Below, piece by piece: positions 43,378 to 52,973 of a stretch of DNA of 64,000 bases. The first letter of the stretch is position 1, and every line of letters begins with the position of its first letter. The stretch lies in contig JAABSH010000004.1 of NCBI GenBank assembly GCA_011390465.1, forward strand, positions 1 to 64,000, read 5' to 3'. Source of the DNA: Desulfobacteraceae bacterium (GTDB lineage Bacteria > Desulfobacterota > Desulfobacteria > Desulfobacterales > Desulfosalsimonadaceae). Position numbers and translations under genes: made by a program. The notes under the pieces are model-generated. The model worked only from the letters and a program-made list of their open reading frames with translations, made no database searches and was not told where the DNA came from.

Positions 43378-44247
43378 TTAGGTTTTAATATCAAGATCCC
43401 GGTGGCGGATGTCCGCGGGCCGGCCGGGTTTGTTGATATAGCTGTAGATTTCTTCGGCAATCATCACGGAGCGGTGCTGACCGCCTGTGCAACCGATTGC
43501 AATCGTTAAATAAGATTTGCCCTCTTTTTCGTACAGCGGGATTAAAAAATCAATAATATCTTTGAATTTTGTTAAAAAAGTATGCGTGGTGGCGTGGCTC
43601 AGGATATAGGTTCTGACGTTTTCATCTTTTCCGGAAAAATCTTTTAAATCAGGTATAAAATAGGGATTGGCAAGAAACCGGACGTCCATCACCAGGTCCG
43701 TGTCATGGGGAATCCCGTGTTTGAAGCCGAAGGACATGACTTTGATGCGCATGGATACCGTATCCACCATGCCCTGGGCAAAGTTGAAAATAATGGATTT
43801 CAGCGCATGAAGGTTGCAGTCCGACGTATCAATGATCCTGGAAGCCGCTTTTTTCAGGGGCTCCAGCAGCATTTTTTCTTCACGGATACCTTCTATAAGG
43901 GATTTGTCCCGTACCAGGGGATGTTGCCGCCGGGTCTGGCTGAACCGTTTCAGAAGTACGGTTTCCTCTGCCTCAAGAAACAGAATTTCAAACTGATGTC
44001 CTTTGTTCTGCAGATTTTCAAAAACCAGGGGCCAGGCATCCAGAAATCCTTTTTCCCGGATATCCATGACAAAGGCAAGCCCTTTGATTTCCGTATCCCG
44101 ATGAATGGGAATTTCAAGAAACTTGGGCAGCAGTTCCACCGGCATGTTGTCCACGCAGTAAAAACCGGAATCTTCAAGGGCCGCAATGGCGGTACTTTTG
44201 CCGGAACCGGACAGGCCGGTGATAATAATGATTTTATAGTTTATCAT
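43378..44247 (-). CDS. rapZ: RNase adapter protein RapZ (nucleotide-binding)
   Basis: 289 residues. The Walker A is GLSGSGKST near residue 15; DNMPVELLP, a Walker B-like strand and the C-terminal GCTGGQHRSVMIAEEI are RapZ signatures. In enteric bacteria it controls amino-sugar synthesis via small RNAs; its role in this phylum is not proved. It is nested in the rpoN-hpf-ptsN operon. Confidence 0.95.
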   Translation of the reverse strand: MINYKIIIITGLSGSGKSTAIAALEDSGFYCVDNMPVELLPKFLEIPIHRDTEIKGLAFVMDIREKGFLDAWPLVFENLQNKGHQFEILFLEAEETVLLKRFSQTRRQHPLVRDKSLIEGIREEKMLLEPLKKAASRIIDTSDCNLHALKSIIFNFAQGMVDTVSMRIKVMSFGFKHGIPHDTDLVMDVRFLANPYFIPDLKDFSGKDENVRTYILSHATTHTFLTKFKDIIDFLIPLYEKEGKSYLTIAIGCTGGQHRSVMIAEEIYSYINKPGRPADIRHRDLDIKT

Positions 44248-44283
44248 CAGATGACAATACCACCCGGGGGCGAGATGTGTTTG

Positions 44284-44742
44284 TTAGAAATCATTATCAA
44301 TATTTTTTATCAGATCAATCACTTCCTGCCTGTCCCCGGCTGCCCTTAATTTTTCCCGGAACACCGGTTCTTTCAGAACTTTGGAAATCCGGGCCAGCAG
44401 TTTTAAGTGCAGGTCAGTGGAGTTGTCCGGTGTCAGCAGCAGAAAGAAAATATGGGTGGGCTTTTTGTCAATGGCGTCAAAATCCACCCCTTTCCGGCTG
44501 AGCCCCACCCCCAGGATGAGCGACGGCAGCCCTTTGAGTTTTCCGTGGGGAATGCCGATGCCGTTTCCAATGCCGGTGCTGCCCAGGTGCTCCCGCTCCA
44601 TCAGTACCCGCACAAGCTCCTTGTGTCCAATTTTTGTAATGGCCGCCACCGGAAGGGTCAGTTCTTCAAGCACCCCTTTTTTATCCGTGGCTTTAAGATC
44701 GGTTTTAATGTTTTCCGGATCAAGAAAATCAAGAATTTTCAT
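44284..44742 (-). CDS. ptsN: PTS-Ntr EIIA protein
   Basis: 152 residues, EIIA-Fru/Ntr type; the active histidine is H66 in GIGIPHGK after MEREHLGSTGIGNG. It links nitrogen/potassium control with the rpoN operon. Directly between hpf (38 bases upstream) and rapZ. Confidence 0.95.
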   Translation of the reverse strand: MKILDFLDPENIKTDLKATDKKGVLEELTLPVAAITKIGHKELVRVLMEREHLGSTGIGNGIGIPHGKLKGLPSLILGVGLSRKGVDFDAIDKKPTHIFFLLLTPDNSTDLHLKLLARISKVLKEPVFREKLRAAGDRQEVIDLIKNIDNDF

Positions 44743-44780
44743 TTTGTCATGGTTTGGAAATAAAAGTTAATAAAAGCCAA

Positions 44781-45326
44781 TCAGGTAATGGGCTGAATCA
44801 GGCCGAGACTGCCGTCATTTTTTTTGTACAGGACATTTACCTGGTTGGTGACGGAATTGGTGAATACGATAAAATTATCAGGAATCAGGGCAATTTGCAA
44901 ACTGGCTTCCTCCACGTCCATGGGCTTGAATTCAATGTTTTGAATTTTGATCTCCGGCGCGGCGGTTTCATCGGCCGGCACTGCCTCGGGAAGGCCGGTG
45001 ATGTCCTCCCGGTCCCGGATTTCATTGCGGGATCCCTGGCGGTGGTTTCGGATTTTCTGTTTATTTTTTTTTATCTGTTTTTCCAGTTTATCCAGGGCCA
45101 GATCAATGGAAGAATACATGTCCCCGGTTTTTTCCCGGCAGTTGATATTCAAACGGTCACCGATGATTTTGATTTCAGCGATGTGGCGGATTTTTTCCAC
45201 GGAAAGCACCACATGGGCCTCGGCCGGATTTTCAAGCAGTTTGTCCAGCTTGGTGAGTTTGTTCTGGACATAAGATTTCAGGTTCTCGGAGGGATCAAGG
45301 TTTTTAAAGGTTACCGATATCTGCAT
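44781..45326 (-). CDS. hpf: Hibernation promoting factor, long form
   Basis: 181 residues. The N-terminal ribosome-binding domain (MQISVTFKNLDPSENLKSYV, then HVVLSVEKIRHIAEIKI) is joined by an acidic linker to a C-terminal dimerisation domain with FKPMDVEEASLQIALIPDNFIVFTN and ending in KKNDGSLGLIQP. The long form promotes 100S ribosome dimers. AAGGAGG stands before the ATG. Confidence 0.95.
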   Translation of the reverse strand: MQISVTFKNLDPSENLKSYVQNKLTKLDKLLENPAEAHVVLSVEKIRHIAEIKIIGDRLNINCREKTGDMYSSIDLALDKLEKQIKKNKQKIRNHRQGSRNEIRDREDITGLPEAVPADETAAPEIKIQNIEFKPMDVEEASLQIALIPDNFIVFTNSVTNQVNVLYKKNDGSLGLIQPIT

Positions 45327-45340
45327 AAATGGTGTCCTCC

Positions 45341-46762
45341 TTAATATTGTTTACGTTTGCTTGAAGGGAGAATTCCCATCATTTCCCTGTATTTTGCCAC
45401 AGTGCGTCTGGCGATGTGAACATCGTCGGCTTCCAGGATTTCCGTAATTTTTTTGTCGCTAAAGGGCTTTTTGTGATTTTCCGATTCAATGAGTTTCCGG
45501 ATTTTATCCTGAACACTGGCTGAGGCAATGGTCCCGCCATGGGAGCGGTTGATGGAGCTGTTAAAAAAGAATTTAAGCTCAAATAGGCCCTGGGGGGTAT
45601 AAGCGTATTTATTGTTGGTGACACGGCTGATGGTGGATTCATGCATTTCAATGTCATCGGCCACATCCCGGAGAACCATGGGCTTGAGATGGCTGATGCC
45701 ATGGTCGAAAAAATCCCGCTGAAATTTTATAATGCTTTCCATGACATTGTAAATGGTTTTACGGCGGTGGTGAATGCTTTTGATCAGCCATTCCGCAGAC
45801 CGGAGGCGGTCTTTGAGATAGGTTCTGGTTTCTTCGGCTATTTTTTCCCCCCGCTGCACGGCTTTTTTGTAGTAGGAATTGATCTGGAGTCTGGGAATAT
45901 CATCGTCATTGAGCAGGATCAGATAATCATCGCCTTCTTTGTATACATAAACATCCGGTGTGATGTAAATCTGCTGGTCATCATTAAATTTATCCCCGGG
46001 TTTGGGATCCAGCCGCTGGATAACCTTGACGGCGGCGATAATGCTGCTGATATCGCATTTTAAGGACCGGGCAATAATTTTATACTGTTTTGTTTCAAGT
46101 TCTTTTAAGTGGTTCCGGATAATTTTATCCACAAGCGGGCTGTCAATGCCCAGGTGGGCGGTCTGGAGCAGCAGACATTCCCGAAGATCGGCTGCCCCGA
46201 CGCCGGGCGGATCAAAAGACTGTATCCGGGTGATCATCTGCCGGATCATTTCTTCTGAATGATGATCAGCAGAGGCGATTTCTGCCACCGTAGCGTCCAG
46301 GTAACCGTCTTTATTGATATTGCCGATGATGAGGCTGCCGATATCCTCTTCTTCGGTGGTGGGCTGGGTCATGAGAAGCTGCCACCGGAGATGATCCGCA
46401 AGAGACGTTCGGGCAGTGGTAAACGCTTCCAGGTCCGGTGCGTCTTTTTGTTCGCTTTCAAAATGAATTTTTCCGGTGGAGCTGAATTCATCCAGATACT
46501 GCTGCCAGTCCAGGTAATTGTCAAAGCGTTCTTCAACAGACACTTCAGGGGTGGTGGAGGGTTCTGCTTCAGGATTTTCAGCTTCTTCGTCCGTGGTCAG
46601 GGTCCGGGCGTCTTCCAGTGTGGGATTGGTTTCAATCTCCTGCTGAATCATTTCCACCATCTCCAGCCGGGAAAGCTGCAGGAGTTTAATCGCCATCTGC
46701 AGTTGCGGTGTCATAATCAGCTGTTGCTGAAGTCGGAGGTTTTGTTGAAGTTCGATAGCCAT
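45341..46762 (-). CDS. rpoN: RNA polymerase sigma-54 factor
   Basis: 473 residues. The Gln/Leu-rich N-terminal activator region (ELQQNLRLQQQLIMTPQLQ), an acidic linker (about 55-80), the core-binding region and the C-terminal RpoN box ARRTVAKYRE are all present. It directs -24/-12 promoters activated by AAA+ proteins such as the NtrC-type protein at 55.9 kb. Starts three bases after the lptB stop. Confidence 0.97.
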   Translation of the reverse strand: MAIELQQNLRLQQQLIMTPQLQMAIKLLQLSRLEMVEMIQQEIETNPTLEDARTLTTDEEAENPEAEPSTTPEVSVEERFDNYLDWQQYLDEFSSTGKIHFESEQKDAPDLEAFTTARTSLADHLRWQLLMTQPTTEEEDIGSLIIGNINKDGYLDATVAEIASADHHSEEMIRQMITRIQSFDPPGVGAADLRECLLLQTAHLGIDSPLVDKIIRNHLKELETKQYKIIARSLKCDISSIIAAVKVIQRLDPKPGDKFNDDQQIYITPDVYVYKEGDDYLILLNDDDIPRLQINSYYKKAVQRGEKIAEETRTYLKDRLRSAEWLIKSIHHRRKTIYNVMESIIKFQRDFFDHGISHLKPMVLRDVADDIEMHESTISRVTNNKYAYTPQGLFELKFFFNSSINRSHGGTIASASVQDKIRKLIESENHKKPFSDKKITEILEADDVHIARRTVAKYREMMGILPSSKRKQY

Positions 46763-46765
46763 AAG

Positions 46766-47488
46766 TTAGAGTTTGAATTCCTGACCCAGATAAATTTCTT
46801 TTGCCAGCGGGCTGGTGGCGATTTTTTCCGGTGATCCGGATTCCACAATCTGACCCTGGCTTAAAATATACGCCCGGTCGCATACACCCAATGTTTCCCG
46901 GACGTTGTGGTCGGATATCACCACTCCGATGCGCCGTTGGGCAAGATGCTTGATAATTTTCTGAATATCAATCACGGCCAGGGGATCCACCCCTGCAAAC
47001 GGTTCGTCCAGCAGAATAAACGCCGGGTCCGTGGCCAGCGCACGGGTGATTTCCAGCCGCCGTCGCTCGCCCCCGGACAAAACAGCGGCTTTCTGATCGG
47101 TCAGGCGGCTGATGCCCAGTTCCACCAGCAGCTGGTCTGCTTTGTGAAGCTGTTCATGCCGGGAAATGGGCAGGGATTCCAGGATTGCCATCAGGTTTTC
47201 TTTTACGGTCAGTTTTTTAAAAATGGACGGTTCCTGAGGCAGGTAACCGACCCCTTTTCTGGCGCGTCTGTACATGGGATCCTGGGTAATGGCCTGAGCG
47301 TCAAGATACACGTCTCCGCCATCGGGTTTGATCAGGCCCACGGCCATATAAAAGGTCGTGGTTTTGCCGGCGCCGTTGGGACCGAGCAGTCCCACAACTT
47401 CGCCGCTGCTGATCTCCAGACTGACATCATTGACCACGCGGTGGTGGTTATAAATTTTAATCAAATGATTTAAGGACAGGGTTGTCAT
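46766..47488 (-). CDS. lptB: LPS export ABC transporter ATP-binding protein LptB
   Basis: 240 residues from the ATG at 47488 (MTTLSLNHL). Walker A GPNGAGKTTTF, signature LSGGERRRLEI and Walker B ILLDEPFAGVDP are standard for LptB. It powers lipopolysaccharide extraction with LptFG. A longer frame to 47548 would overlap lptA and is not used. Confidence 0.96.
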   Translation of the reverse strand: MTTLSLNHLIKIYNHHRVVNDVSLEISSGEVVGLLGPNGAGKTTTFYMAVGLIKPDGGDVYLDAQAITQDPMYRRARKGVGYLPQEPSIFKKLTVKENLMAILESLPISRHEQLHKADQLLVELGISRLTDQKAAVLSGGERRRLEITRALATDPAFILLDEPFAGVDPLAVIDIQKIIKHLAQRRIGVVISDHNVRETLGVCDRAYILSQGQIVESGSPEKIATSPLAKEIYLGQEFKL

Positions 47489-47504
47489 TTCAGATCCGTG
47501 CGGT

Positions 47505-48137
47505 CTATTCAGAAATTGAATCGTTCTTATCCGGATGAAACACCGCATTTACCCTTTTGCCATTGTCGCCGTCAACCAGGATCTGGCCGCTGTCCTGATA
47601 AATCGTAATTTTGCTTCCGGTGATAAAGTTTTTTTTGTTTTGCAGTTTAACCGCCTGACCGGTTAAAACCATGGTGTTTGTGGCAGCTGTATATACCGCC
47701 TGGTCGCAGGTGGCGGTATTTTCTTCGAACGTAATGCGCACCTGTCCGGATGCAATGATTTTATTTACGCCGGCGGCGGAAGCAACGGCATCATCCTGCT
47801 GCTTTTCCGCCTGTTTATCGTAAAATACACGGAGTTCATCAGATAGTATTTCTTTGGCATCATACAGCGCCGTCACGTTACCGGTAAAAACAACCTGCTG
47901 GCTGTTCTGATTTGCCACCATGCTGTCAGCGGTAATATGCAGTTTTGGATTGCCGGGCGGCGTTGCCGCTGGTGCCGCAGATGATGCTGCGGGTTCCGCA
48001 TCTGTTGCCGCTGCCGCTGGATCTGCCGGCACCTCCGCAAAAACCGGTGCCGTCACTATCATACCGGCAAGGATCAGGCAGATGGCCGCAAAAAGGGAAA
48101 AATGATTTTTAATTAAGGATGTTGTCCGGTGCTTCAC
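47505..48137 (-). CDS. lptA: LPS transport periplasmic protein LptA
   Basis: 210 residues. Signal peptide (about 1-34, ending VFAEVP), an Ala/Pro-rich linker, then the OstA beta-jellyroll (KLHITADSMVANQNSQQVVFTGNVTALYDAK) and NKIIASGQVRITFEENTATCDQAVY. It bridges the periplasm for LPS. The start overlaps lptC by 29 bases. Confidence 0.93.
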   Translation of the reverse strand: MKHRTTSLIKNHFSLFAAICLILAGMIVTAPVFAEVPADPAAAATDAEPAASSAAPAATPPGNPKLHITADSMVANQNSQQVVFTGNVTALYDAKEILSDELRVFYDKQAEKQQDDAVASAAGVNKIIASGQVRITFEENTATCDQAVYTAATNTMVLTGQAVKLQNKKNFITGSKITIYQDSGQILVDGDNGKRVNAVFHPDKNDSISE

Positions 48138-48702
48138 TGAATACCCCTGTCACATTGCCGGTACCGGTAATAATTTCTGAATCAATGCCATAACTCATGG
48201 TATCTGCTGAAATTTCTTGGGTTTTGCCGGTAATCGTCACCGGCGTCACAATTTGCAGTATACGTGACTGATGATCATATTTCAAGCGCTCCGTCACCAG
48301 TCGCCAGGCTGGCATAATGGCCACAATATTTTCTGAGAGCACCATGTCCCGGGTGGTGGTGTCCAATTCGCCGTTTTTGGCGGTTATGGTAAGGTGCTGA
48401 TGGTTTTCTTTAAAAAACACAAGCGTGATGTTTTCCAGTTTTGCTTTATTTTTGTCTGAATACAGTCGGGCGGATGCCGCGTCAAGGGACCAGGTCCGAA
48501 TGCCGTCTTCCGTGGCCACATGATGAAAATTTTTAATGGAAAGATCGGCTTCCGTTTGTTCCGGCGCCGGGGGCAATTCCATATCCCGGATGGAAATACG
48601 GTGCCGGATGAAAATTGTCACAAGGCCGCTGACAATAATCACGAGACATCCCATGACAATATAATTGATGCTGCGGGAACGGGTTTTTGACGTTAGTGGC
48701 AA
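48109..48702 (-). CDS. lptC: LPS export protein LptC
   Basis: 197 residues from a TTG within the end of kdsC. One membrane anchor (about 12-30) is followed by the LptC jellyroll (FHHVATEDGIRTWSLDAASARLYSDKNKAKLENITLVFF). Position between kdsC and lptA supports the call. The TTG start is the best available in this frame. Confidence 0.9.
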   Translation of the reverse strand: MPLTSKTRSRSINYIVMGCLVIIVSGLVTIFIRHRISIRDMELPPAPEQTEADLSIKNFHHVATEDGIRTWSLDAASARLYSDKNKAKLENITLVFFKENHQHLTITAKNGELDTTTRDMVLSENIVAIMPAWRLVTERLKYDHQSRILQIVTPVTITGKTQEISADTMSYGIDSEIITGTGNVTGVFSEAPDNILN

Positions 48703-49208
48703 TTTTTAATTGCCTTTTGAAGCAGATGTTTTGCATCCAGTATCATTTCACATACTTCCCGGACAGCACCCTTGCCGCCGGGCAGTCGGGTCACAATACC
48801 GGCTGCTGATTTAACCGCATCATGGGCATCGTTCACCGCGATACCGATGCCAACTTTTTTCATCAGGGAAATATCCGGCAGATCGTCTCCCATAAATGCG
48901 ATTTCTTCTGCGGAGAAGCCGGTTACCTCTAAAATTTCGTCGAGCACATCAGCTTTTGCCTTGACCCCGTCATAAACAAGGGTAATGCCAAGATCCCGGC
49001 ACCGAACCAGAAGGGCTTCGGATCGCCGGCCCGTGACAATGCCCACGTCAATACCGGCATCCCGGAGCAGCCGGATGCCGAGGCCGTCTTTGACGCTAAA
49101 TGCTTTGGTCTCCACACCCCCGGTGGAATAGATAATCTGCCCGGTGGTCAGGACACCGTCCACATCCAGAAGGAGCAGTTTGATATTTTTAAGGGGAGAC
49201 AGATTCAT
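48693..49208 (-). CDS. kdsC: 3-deoxy-D-manno-octulosonate 8-phosphate phosphatase KdsC
   Basis: 171 residues; small HAD phosphatase. The nucleophile and acid lie in LLLDVDGVLT, with KDGLGIRLLRDAGI, VTGRRSEAL and FMGDDLPDISLM. It releases phosphate from Kdo-8-P made by KdsA, whose gene ends eight bases upstream. Confidence 0.95.
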   Translation of the reverse strand: MNLSPLKNIKLLLLDVDGVLTTGQIIYSTGGVETKAFSVKDGLGIRLLRDAGIDVGIVTGRRSEALLVRCRDLGITLVYDGVKAKADVLDEILEVTGFSAEEIAFMGDDLPDISLMKKVGIGIAVNDAHDAVKSAAGIVTRLPGGKGAVREVCEMILDAKHLLQKAIKNCH

Positions 49209-49216
49209 TTTTCAGA

Positions 49217-50083
49217 TTATCGATTTTCAGATTTTACCTGGTCCAGGGTGATGGCGCCGGTGGCCGCCATGGCGGATTCAATGGCCTTGAGCTGCGGCAG
49301 CAGCAATTCAAGATCTTCCAGCCGCATGGAGTTGGGACCGTCTGAAAGGGCCTGATCGGGATTTTTGTGGGCTTCAATAAACAGCGCATCTGCGCCGGCG
49401 GCAATGGCGGCCCGGGCCAGAAACGGAACAAATTCCCGCTGTCCGGCGGACGACGTGCCTGCTCCGCCGGGAAGCTGAACACTGTGAGTGGCATCATACA
49501 CCACCGGGTATCCGGTTTCATGCATAATGGGAATGCACCGGAAATCGGTGACCAGATTGTTGTACCCAAAGCAGGCCCCCCGGTCTGTTAACATAATATG
49601 GTTGTTTCCGGTGGACGCAAGTTTATTCACGACATTTTTCATATCCCAGGGCGCCATAAACTGGCCTTTTTTGACATTTACCGGCTTGCCGGTGCGGGCC
49701 GCGGCCACCACCAGGTCGGTCTGGCGGCACAAAAACGCGGGAATCTGGAGAATGTCAAGATGCCTTGCCGCTGTTTCCACTTCGCTGACCTGGTGCACAT
49801 CGGAAATAACAGGCACTTTCAGTTCATTGCGGATGGCGGAAAGCACTTCCAGGCCATTTTCAAGGCCAGGGCCGCGGAAGGAATCAATGGCCGTTCGGTT
49901 GGCTTTGTCATAGGAGGCTTTGAAAATAAACGGAATTTCCAGTCGCCGGGTCATTTCCGAAAGCGCTCTGGCGATATCAAAAGTGATATCAGGGTCTTCA
50001 ATCACGCAGGGACCGGAAATCAGGGCAAAGGGTGCCGGCCGGCCGATGCGCAGGGTGGTGTTAATATGAACCGGATGAATCAT
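49217..50083 (-). CDS. kdsA: 2-dehydro-3-deoxyphosphooctonate aldolase KdsA
   Basis: 288 residues from the ATG at 50083 (MIHPVHINTTLRIG), preceded by AGGAGA. FALISGPCVIED, FKASYDKANRT, GQFMAPWDM and DATHSVQLPGG identify Kdo-8-P synthase. It condenses PEP with arabinose 5-phosphate for LPS inner core. First of the long minus-strand run. Confidence 0.96.
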   Translation of the reverse strand: MIHPVHINTTLRIGRPAPFALISGPCVIEDPDITFDIARALSEMTRRLEIPFIFKASYDKANRTAIDSFRGPGLENGLEVLSAIRNELKVPVISDVHQVSEVETAARHLDILQIPAFLCRQTDLVVAAARTGKPVNVKKGQFMAPWDMKNVVNKLASTGNNHIMLTDRGACFGYNNLVTDFRCIPIMHETGYPVVYDATHSVQLPGGAGTSSAGQREFVPFLARAAIAAGADALFIEAHKNPDQALSDGPNSMRLEDLELLLPQLKAIESAMAATGAITLDQVKSENR

Positions 50084-50248
50084 TGTCTCTCCTGATGAAA
50101 TAGTTTGAAACTTTCTGCACCTGTTACCCTGCGGCTGATCAAAAGTCAAGCCGGTAAAATTTTGCGAAATAAGGCCTTGCCAAGCGTTGGTATACCTGTT
50201 AATAATTTCAATTTATATCCACAGGCCAAGGTCAGGAGCGGAAGTTTC

Positions 50249-51697
50249 ATGTTCAAAAAACGGGAAAAAGGAAAACGTCTGAAAAAATGGCTGCTTGGCA
50301 TCCTTGTTATCGCGGTGGCAGGTCTGCTGATCTGGATCGGACTGACAAAGCTGGAAGGCCGTCCGCCCGAGGTTCTGCTGTCTCTCGAATCAGCGGCAGT
50401 GCCCGCGGATTTTACCGTTACCGGGGTTGCAAAAGATCTTAAAAGCGGTATCCGGCAGATACGCATCGTTATTTCTCAACAGGGGGGCAGCCCGCCGGAC
50501 ATAAATCCGCCGGAGAAAAATCAGCGGGATACAGATCTTCAAAACCTGGAAATCGTGCTGATGGATGACGTATTTCCGGCCACCGGGTTTGCCGGCAAGG
50601 GAAAAGTGCGGCAAATGCCTTTTGAAGTTAATATTCACGCGGGGAAAATGGGACTTTCAGACGGAGCGGCCCTGCTGAAGATTTCAGTGCGGGATTATTC
50701 CTGGCGGCACTGGTTTCGCGGCAATGCCGCATACCTGGAAAAAAAGATTCAGTTTGACACCCGTCCGCCCATGGTATCCGTGCTGACAAACCAGCACAAT
50801 GTGTCCCCCGGCGGTGCCGGGCTGGTGATTTACAAATTATCCGAGCCCTGCCGCGAAAGCGGGGTCGTGGTGGGCGAAGAATTTTTTCCGGGACACGCCG
50901 GATACTTTACCGCAGATGATATTTATCTCGCCTTTTTTGCGGTGCCCGTGGATTATGATAAAACTGCCGGTATGAAGGTCAAGGCGGTTGATCCGGCGGG
51001 AAATGAATCGGTCCGGGGATTTTATCATTATGTTAAAAAGCGCCGGTTTGTGACGGATACCCTTCGTCTTTCCGAAAATTTTCTGCAGATGAAGCTGCCG
51101 GAATTCTCCGGTGAAAAGGGATTTCCCGTGGATGCCGGCCTTGCGGATCAGTTCGTTTTTGTCAACACCGTGCTTCGCCGGCAGAATAATAATACCATTT
51201 TGGCCAATGGCGCTAAAACCGACAGCGGTATTTTGTGGGAGGGCCCTTTCATCCGCATGCCCAATTCCGCCCGCCGGGCCAATTTCGGCGATCAGCGAGT
51301 GTATCAATTCAATAACCAGACCCTGAGCAACGCGGTTCATATGGGGATTGATCTGGCATCAGTTCAGCATGACCGTGTTCCCGCTGCCAACCGGGGCAGG
51401 GTATGTTTTACCGGTGAGGCTGGAATTTACGGAAATCTGGTCTGCCTGGATCATGGCTGCGGGCTTATGAGCCTTTACGCCCATCTCAGCCGCATTGCCG
51501 TTCAGGAAGGGCAGTTGGTGGAAAAAGGCGAGATTATTGGAAACACCGGCGCCACCGGGCTTGCCGGGGGTGATCACCTGCATTTCGGCATGTTCGTGGA
51601 TCATGTGTTTGTAGATCCCGTGGAATGGTGGGATGCATCCTGGATTGCCAATAATATTACCGGAAAGATTCAGTCTGTTCAGGCCCTGGCGCCATAG
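50249..51697 (+). CDS. M23 peptidoglycan DD-metallopeptidase
   Basis: 482 residues from the ATG at 50249 (CAGGAG upstream). An N-terminal basic segment and one transmembrane helix (about 15-35) place it in the periplasm. A beta-rich region of about 290 residues precedes the C-terminal LytM/M23 domain: HMGIDLASV (zinc His and Asp), LYAHLS and HLHFGMF (HxH). All zinc ligands are present, so it should be active. Divergent from kdsA. Confidence 0.93.
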   Translation: MFKKREKGKRLKKWLLGILVIAVAGLLIWIGLTKLEGRPPEVLLSLESAAVPADFTVTGVAKDLKSGIRQIRIVISQQGGSPPDINPPEKNQRDTDLQNLEIVLMDDVFPATGFAGKGKVRQMPFEVNIHAGKMGLSDGAALLKISVRDYSWRHWFRGNAAYLEKKIQFDTRPPMVSVLTNQHNVSPGGAGLVIYKLSEPCRESGVVVGEEFFPGHAGYFTADDIYLAFFAVPVDYDKTAGMKVKAVDPAGNESVRGFYHYVKKRRFVTDTLRLSENFLQMKLPEFSGEKGFPVDAGLADQFVFVNTVLRRQNNNTILANGAKTDSGILWEGPFIRMPNSARRANFGDQRVYQFNNQTLSNAVHMGIDLASVQHDRVPAANRGRVCFTGEAGIYGNLVCLDHGCGLMSLYAHLSRIAVQEGQLVEKGEIIGNTGATGLAGGDHLHFGMFVDHVFVDPVEWWDASWIANNITGKIQSVQALAP

Positions 51698-51763
51698 GCC
51701 AGTGCCGCCTTGATGTATTGACGCTTTAACAGATATTTTGGGTTATCATAAAGGTATTGTTCA

Positions 51764-52933
51764 ATGTCAAAATTCAAAGTCAATAAAACCTACCAGGAAA
51801 TCAACGATAAAATCCGGGCCGGCCAGGTGGTGGTGGTCAGTGCCGATGAAATGACCGACATCGTGGCGGAAAAAGGCGCGGAAGAAGCGGCCCGGACCGT
51901 GGATGTCGTCACTACCGGAACTTTTGCCCCCATGTGTTCATCCGGTGCATTTATCAATTTTGGACAGTTTGTGCCGACCATCAAAGCGTCCAAAGTATGG
52001 CTGAACAATGTCCCCGCATACGGCGGCCTGGCCGCTGTGGACTGTTTTCTCGGGGCCACCGAGCCATGTCTTGAAGATCCCTTGAACAAGGTCTGGCCCG
52101 GGGAGTTCAACTATGGGGGCGGCCATGTGATTCAGGATCTGGTGGCCGGTAAGGGCGTTTATCTGAGAGCGGAAGGTTATGGCACCTCCTGTTATCCGAA
52201 CCGGGAGGTCAAGAAAAAAGTCCGCCTGGCGGATCTTCGTCAGGCCACCCTGTGCAATCCGCGCAACGGGTATCAGAACTATAATTGTGCCGTGAACCTG
52301 ACGAATAAAACCATTTACACTTATATGGGAACCTTGAAACCCAGGGCCGGGAATGCCAATTATTCCACCTCGGGCCAGCTCAGTCCGCTTTTCAACGACC
52401 CGTATTATAAAACCATCGGCCTGGGCACCCGGATTTTTCTTGGCGGCGGAGAAGGGTATGTCACCTGGCACGGTACCCAGCACAATCCCGGGGCGGAGCG
52501 GAACTCCAGGGGGATTCCCCGGACGCCGGCCGGCACGCTCTGGGTCATGGGGGATTTAAAGCAGATGACACCGGACTGGATTGTGGGGGTCAGCATCCGC
52601 GGATACGGTGTATCCCTGGCTGTGGGCCTGGGCGTGCCGATTCCGGTGCTCAATGAGGAAATGGCCCGTTTTACTGGGGTGGCGGACCGGGATATCGACA
52701 TGCAGGTCGTGGATTATGGAAAAGATTATCCCAATGGCATCAGCAAAAACCAGGGTTTTGTCACCTATGAACAGCTCAAATCCGGATCTATCCATTTCAG
52801 GGACAGGGATGTGCCCACGGTTCCCCTGTCCAGTGTGGCCAAGGCCCGGGAGATCGCGGCGGTTCTGAAAGACTGGATTCAGTCGGGCCGGTTTTTGCTG
52901 GGAGAACCCCAGTTTACCCTTCCGGCGTCCTGA
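51764..52933 (+). CDS. Homocysteine biosynthesis protein (DUF39/COG1900)
   Basis: 389 residues. SKFKVNKTYQEINDKIR at the start, TGTFAPMCSSGAFINFG and the central EGYGTSCYPNREVKK and GTQHNPGAERNSRG are DUF39 hallmarks, with conserved cysteines. In methanogens and sulfate-reducing bacteria DUF39 proteins act with a NIL ferredoxin to make homocysteine from aspartate semialdehyde and sulfide. No C-terminal CBS domains are present, unlike some archaeal forms. The NIL ferredoxin is 22 kb away in this window. Confidence 0.9.
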   Translation: MSKFKVNKTYQEINDKIRAGQVVVVSADEMTDIVAEKGAEEAARTVDVVTTGTFAPMCSSGAFINFGQFVPTIKASKVWLNNVPAYGGLAAVDCFLGATEPCLEDPLNKVWPGEFNYGGGHVIQDLVAGKGVYLRAEGYGTSCYPNREVKKKVRLADLRQATLCNPRNGYQNYNCAVNLTNKTIYTYMGTLKPRAGNANYSTSGQLSPLFNDPYYKTIGLGTRIFLGGGEGYVTWHGTQHNPGAERNSRGIPRTPAGTLWVMGDLKQMTPDWIVGVSIRGYGVSLAVGLGVPIPVLNEEMARFTGVADRDIDMQVVDYGKDYPNGISKNQGFVTYEQLKSGSIHFRDRDVPTVPLSSVAKAREIAAVLKDWIQSGRFLLGEPQFTLPAS

Positions 52934-52973
52934 TTTTCCGCCATTGTAAATTTTAGAGTGAGGCATACACGGA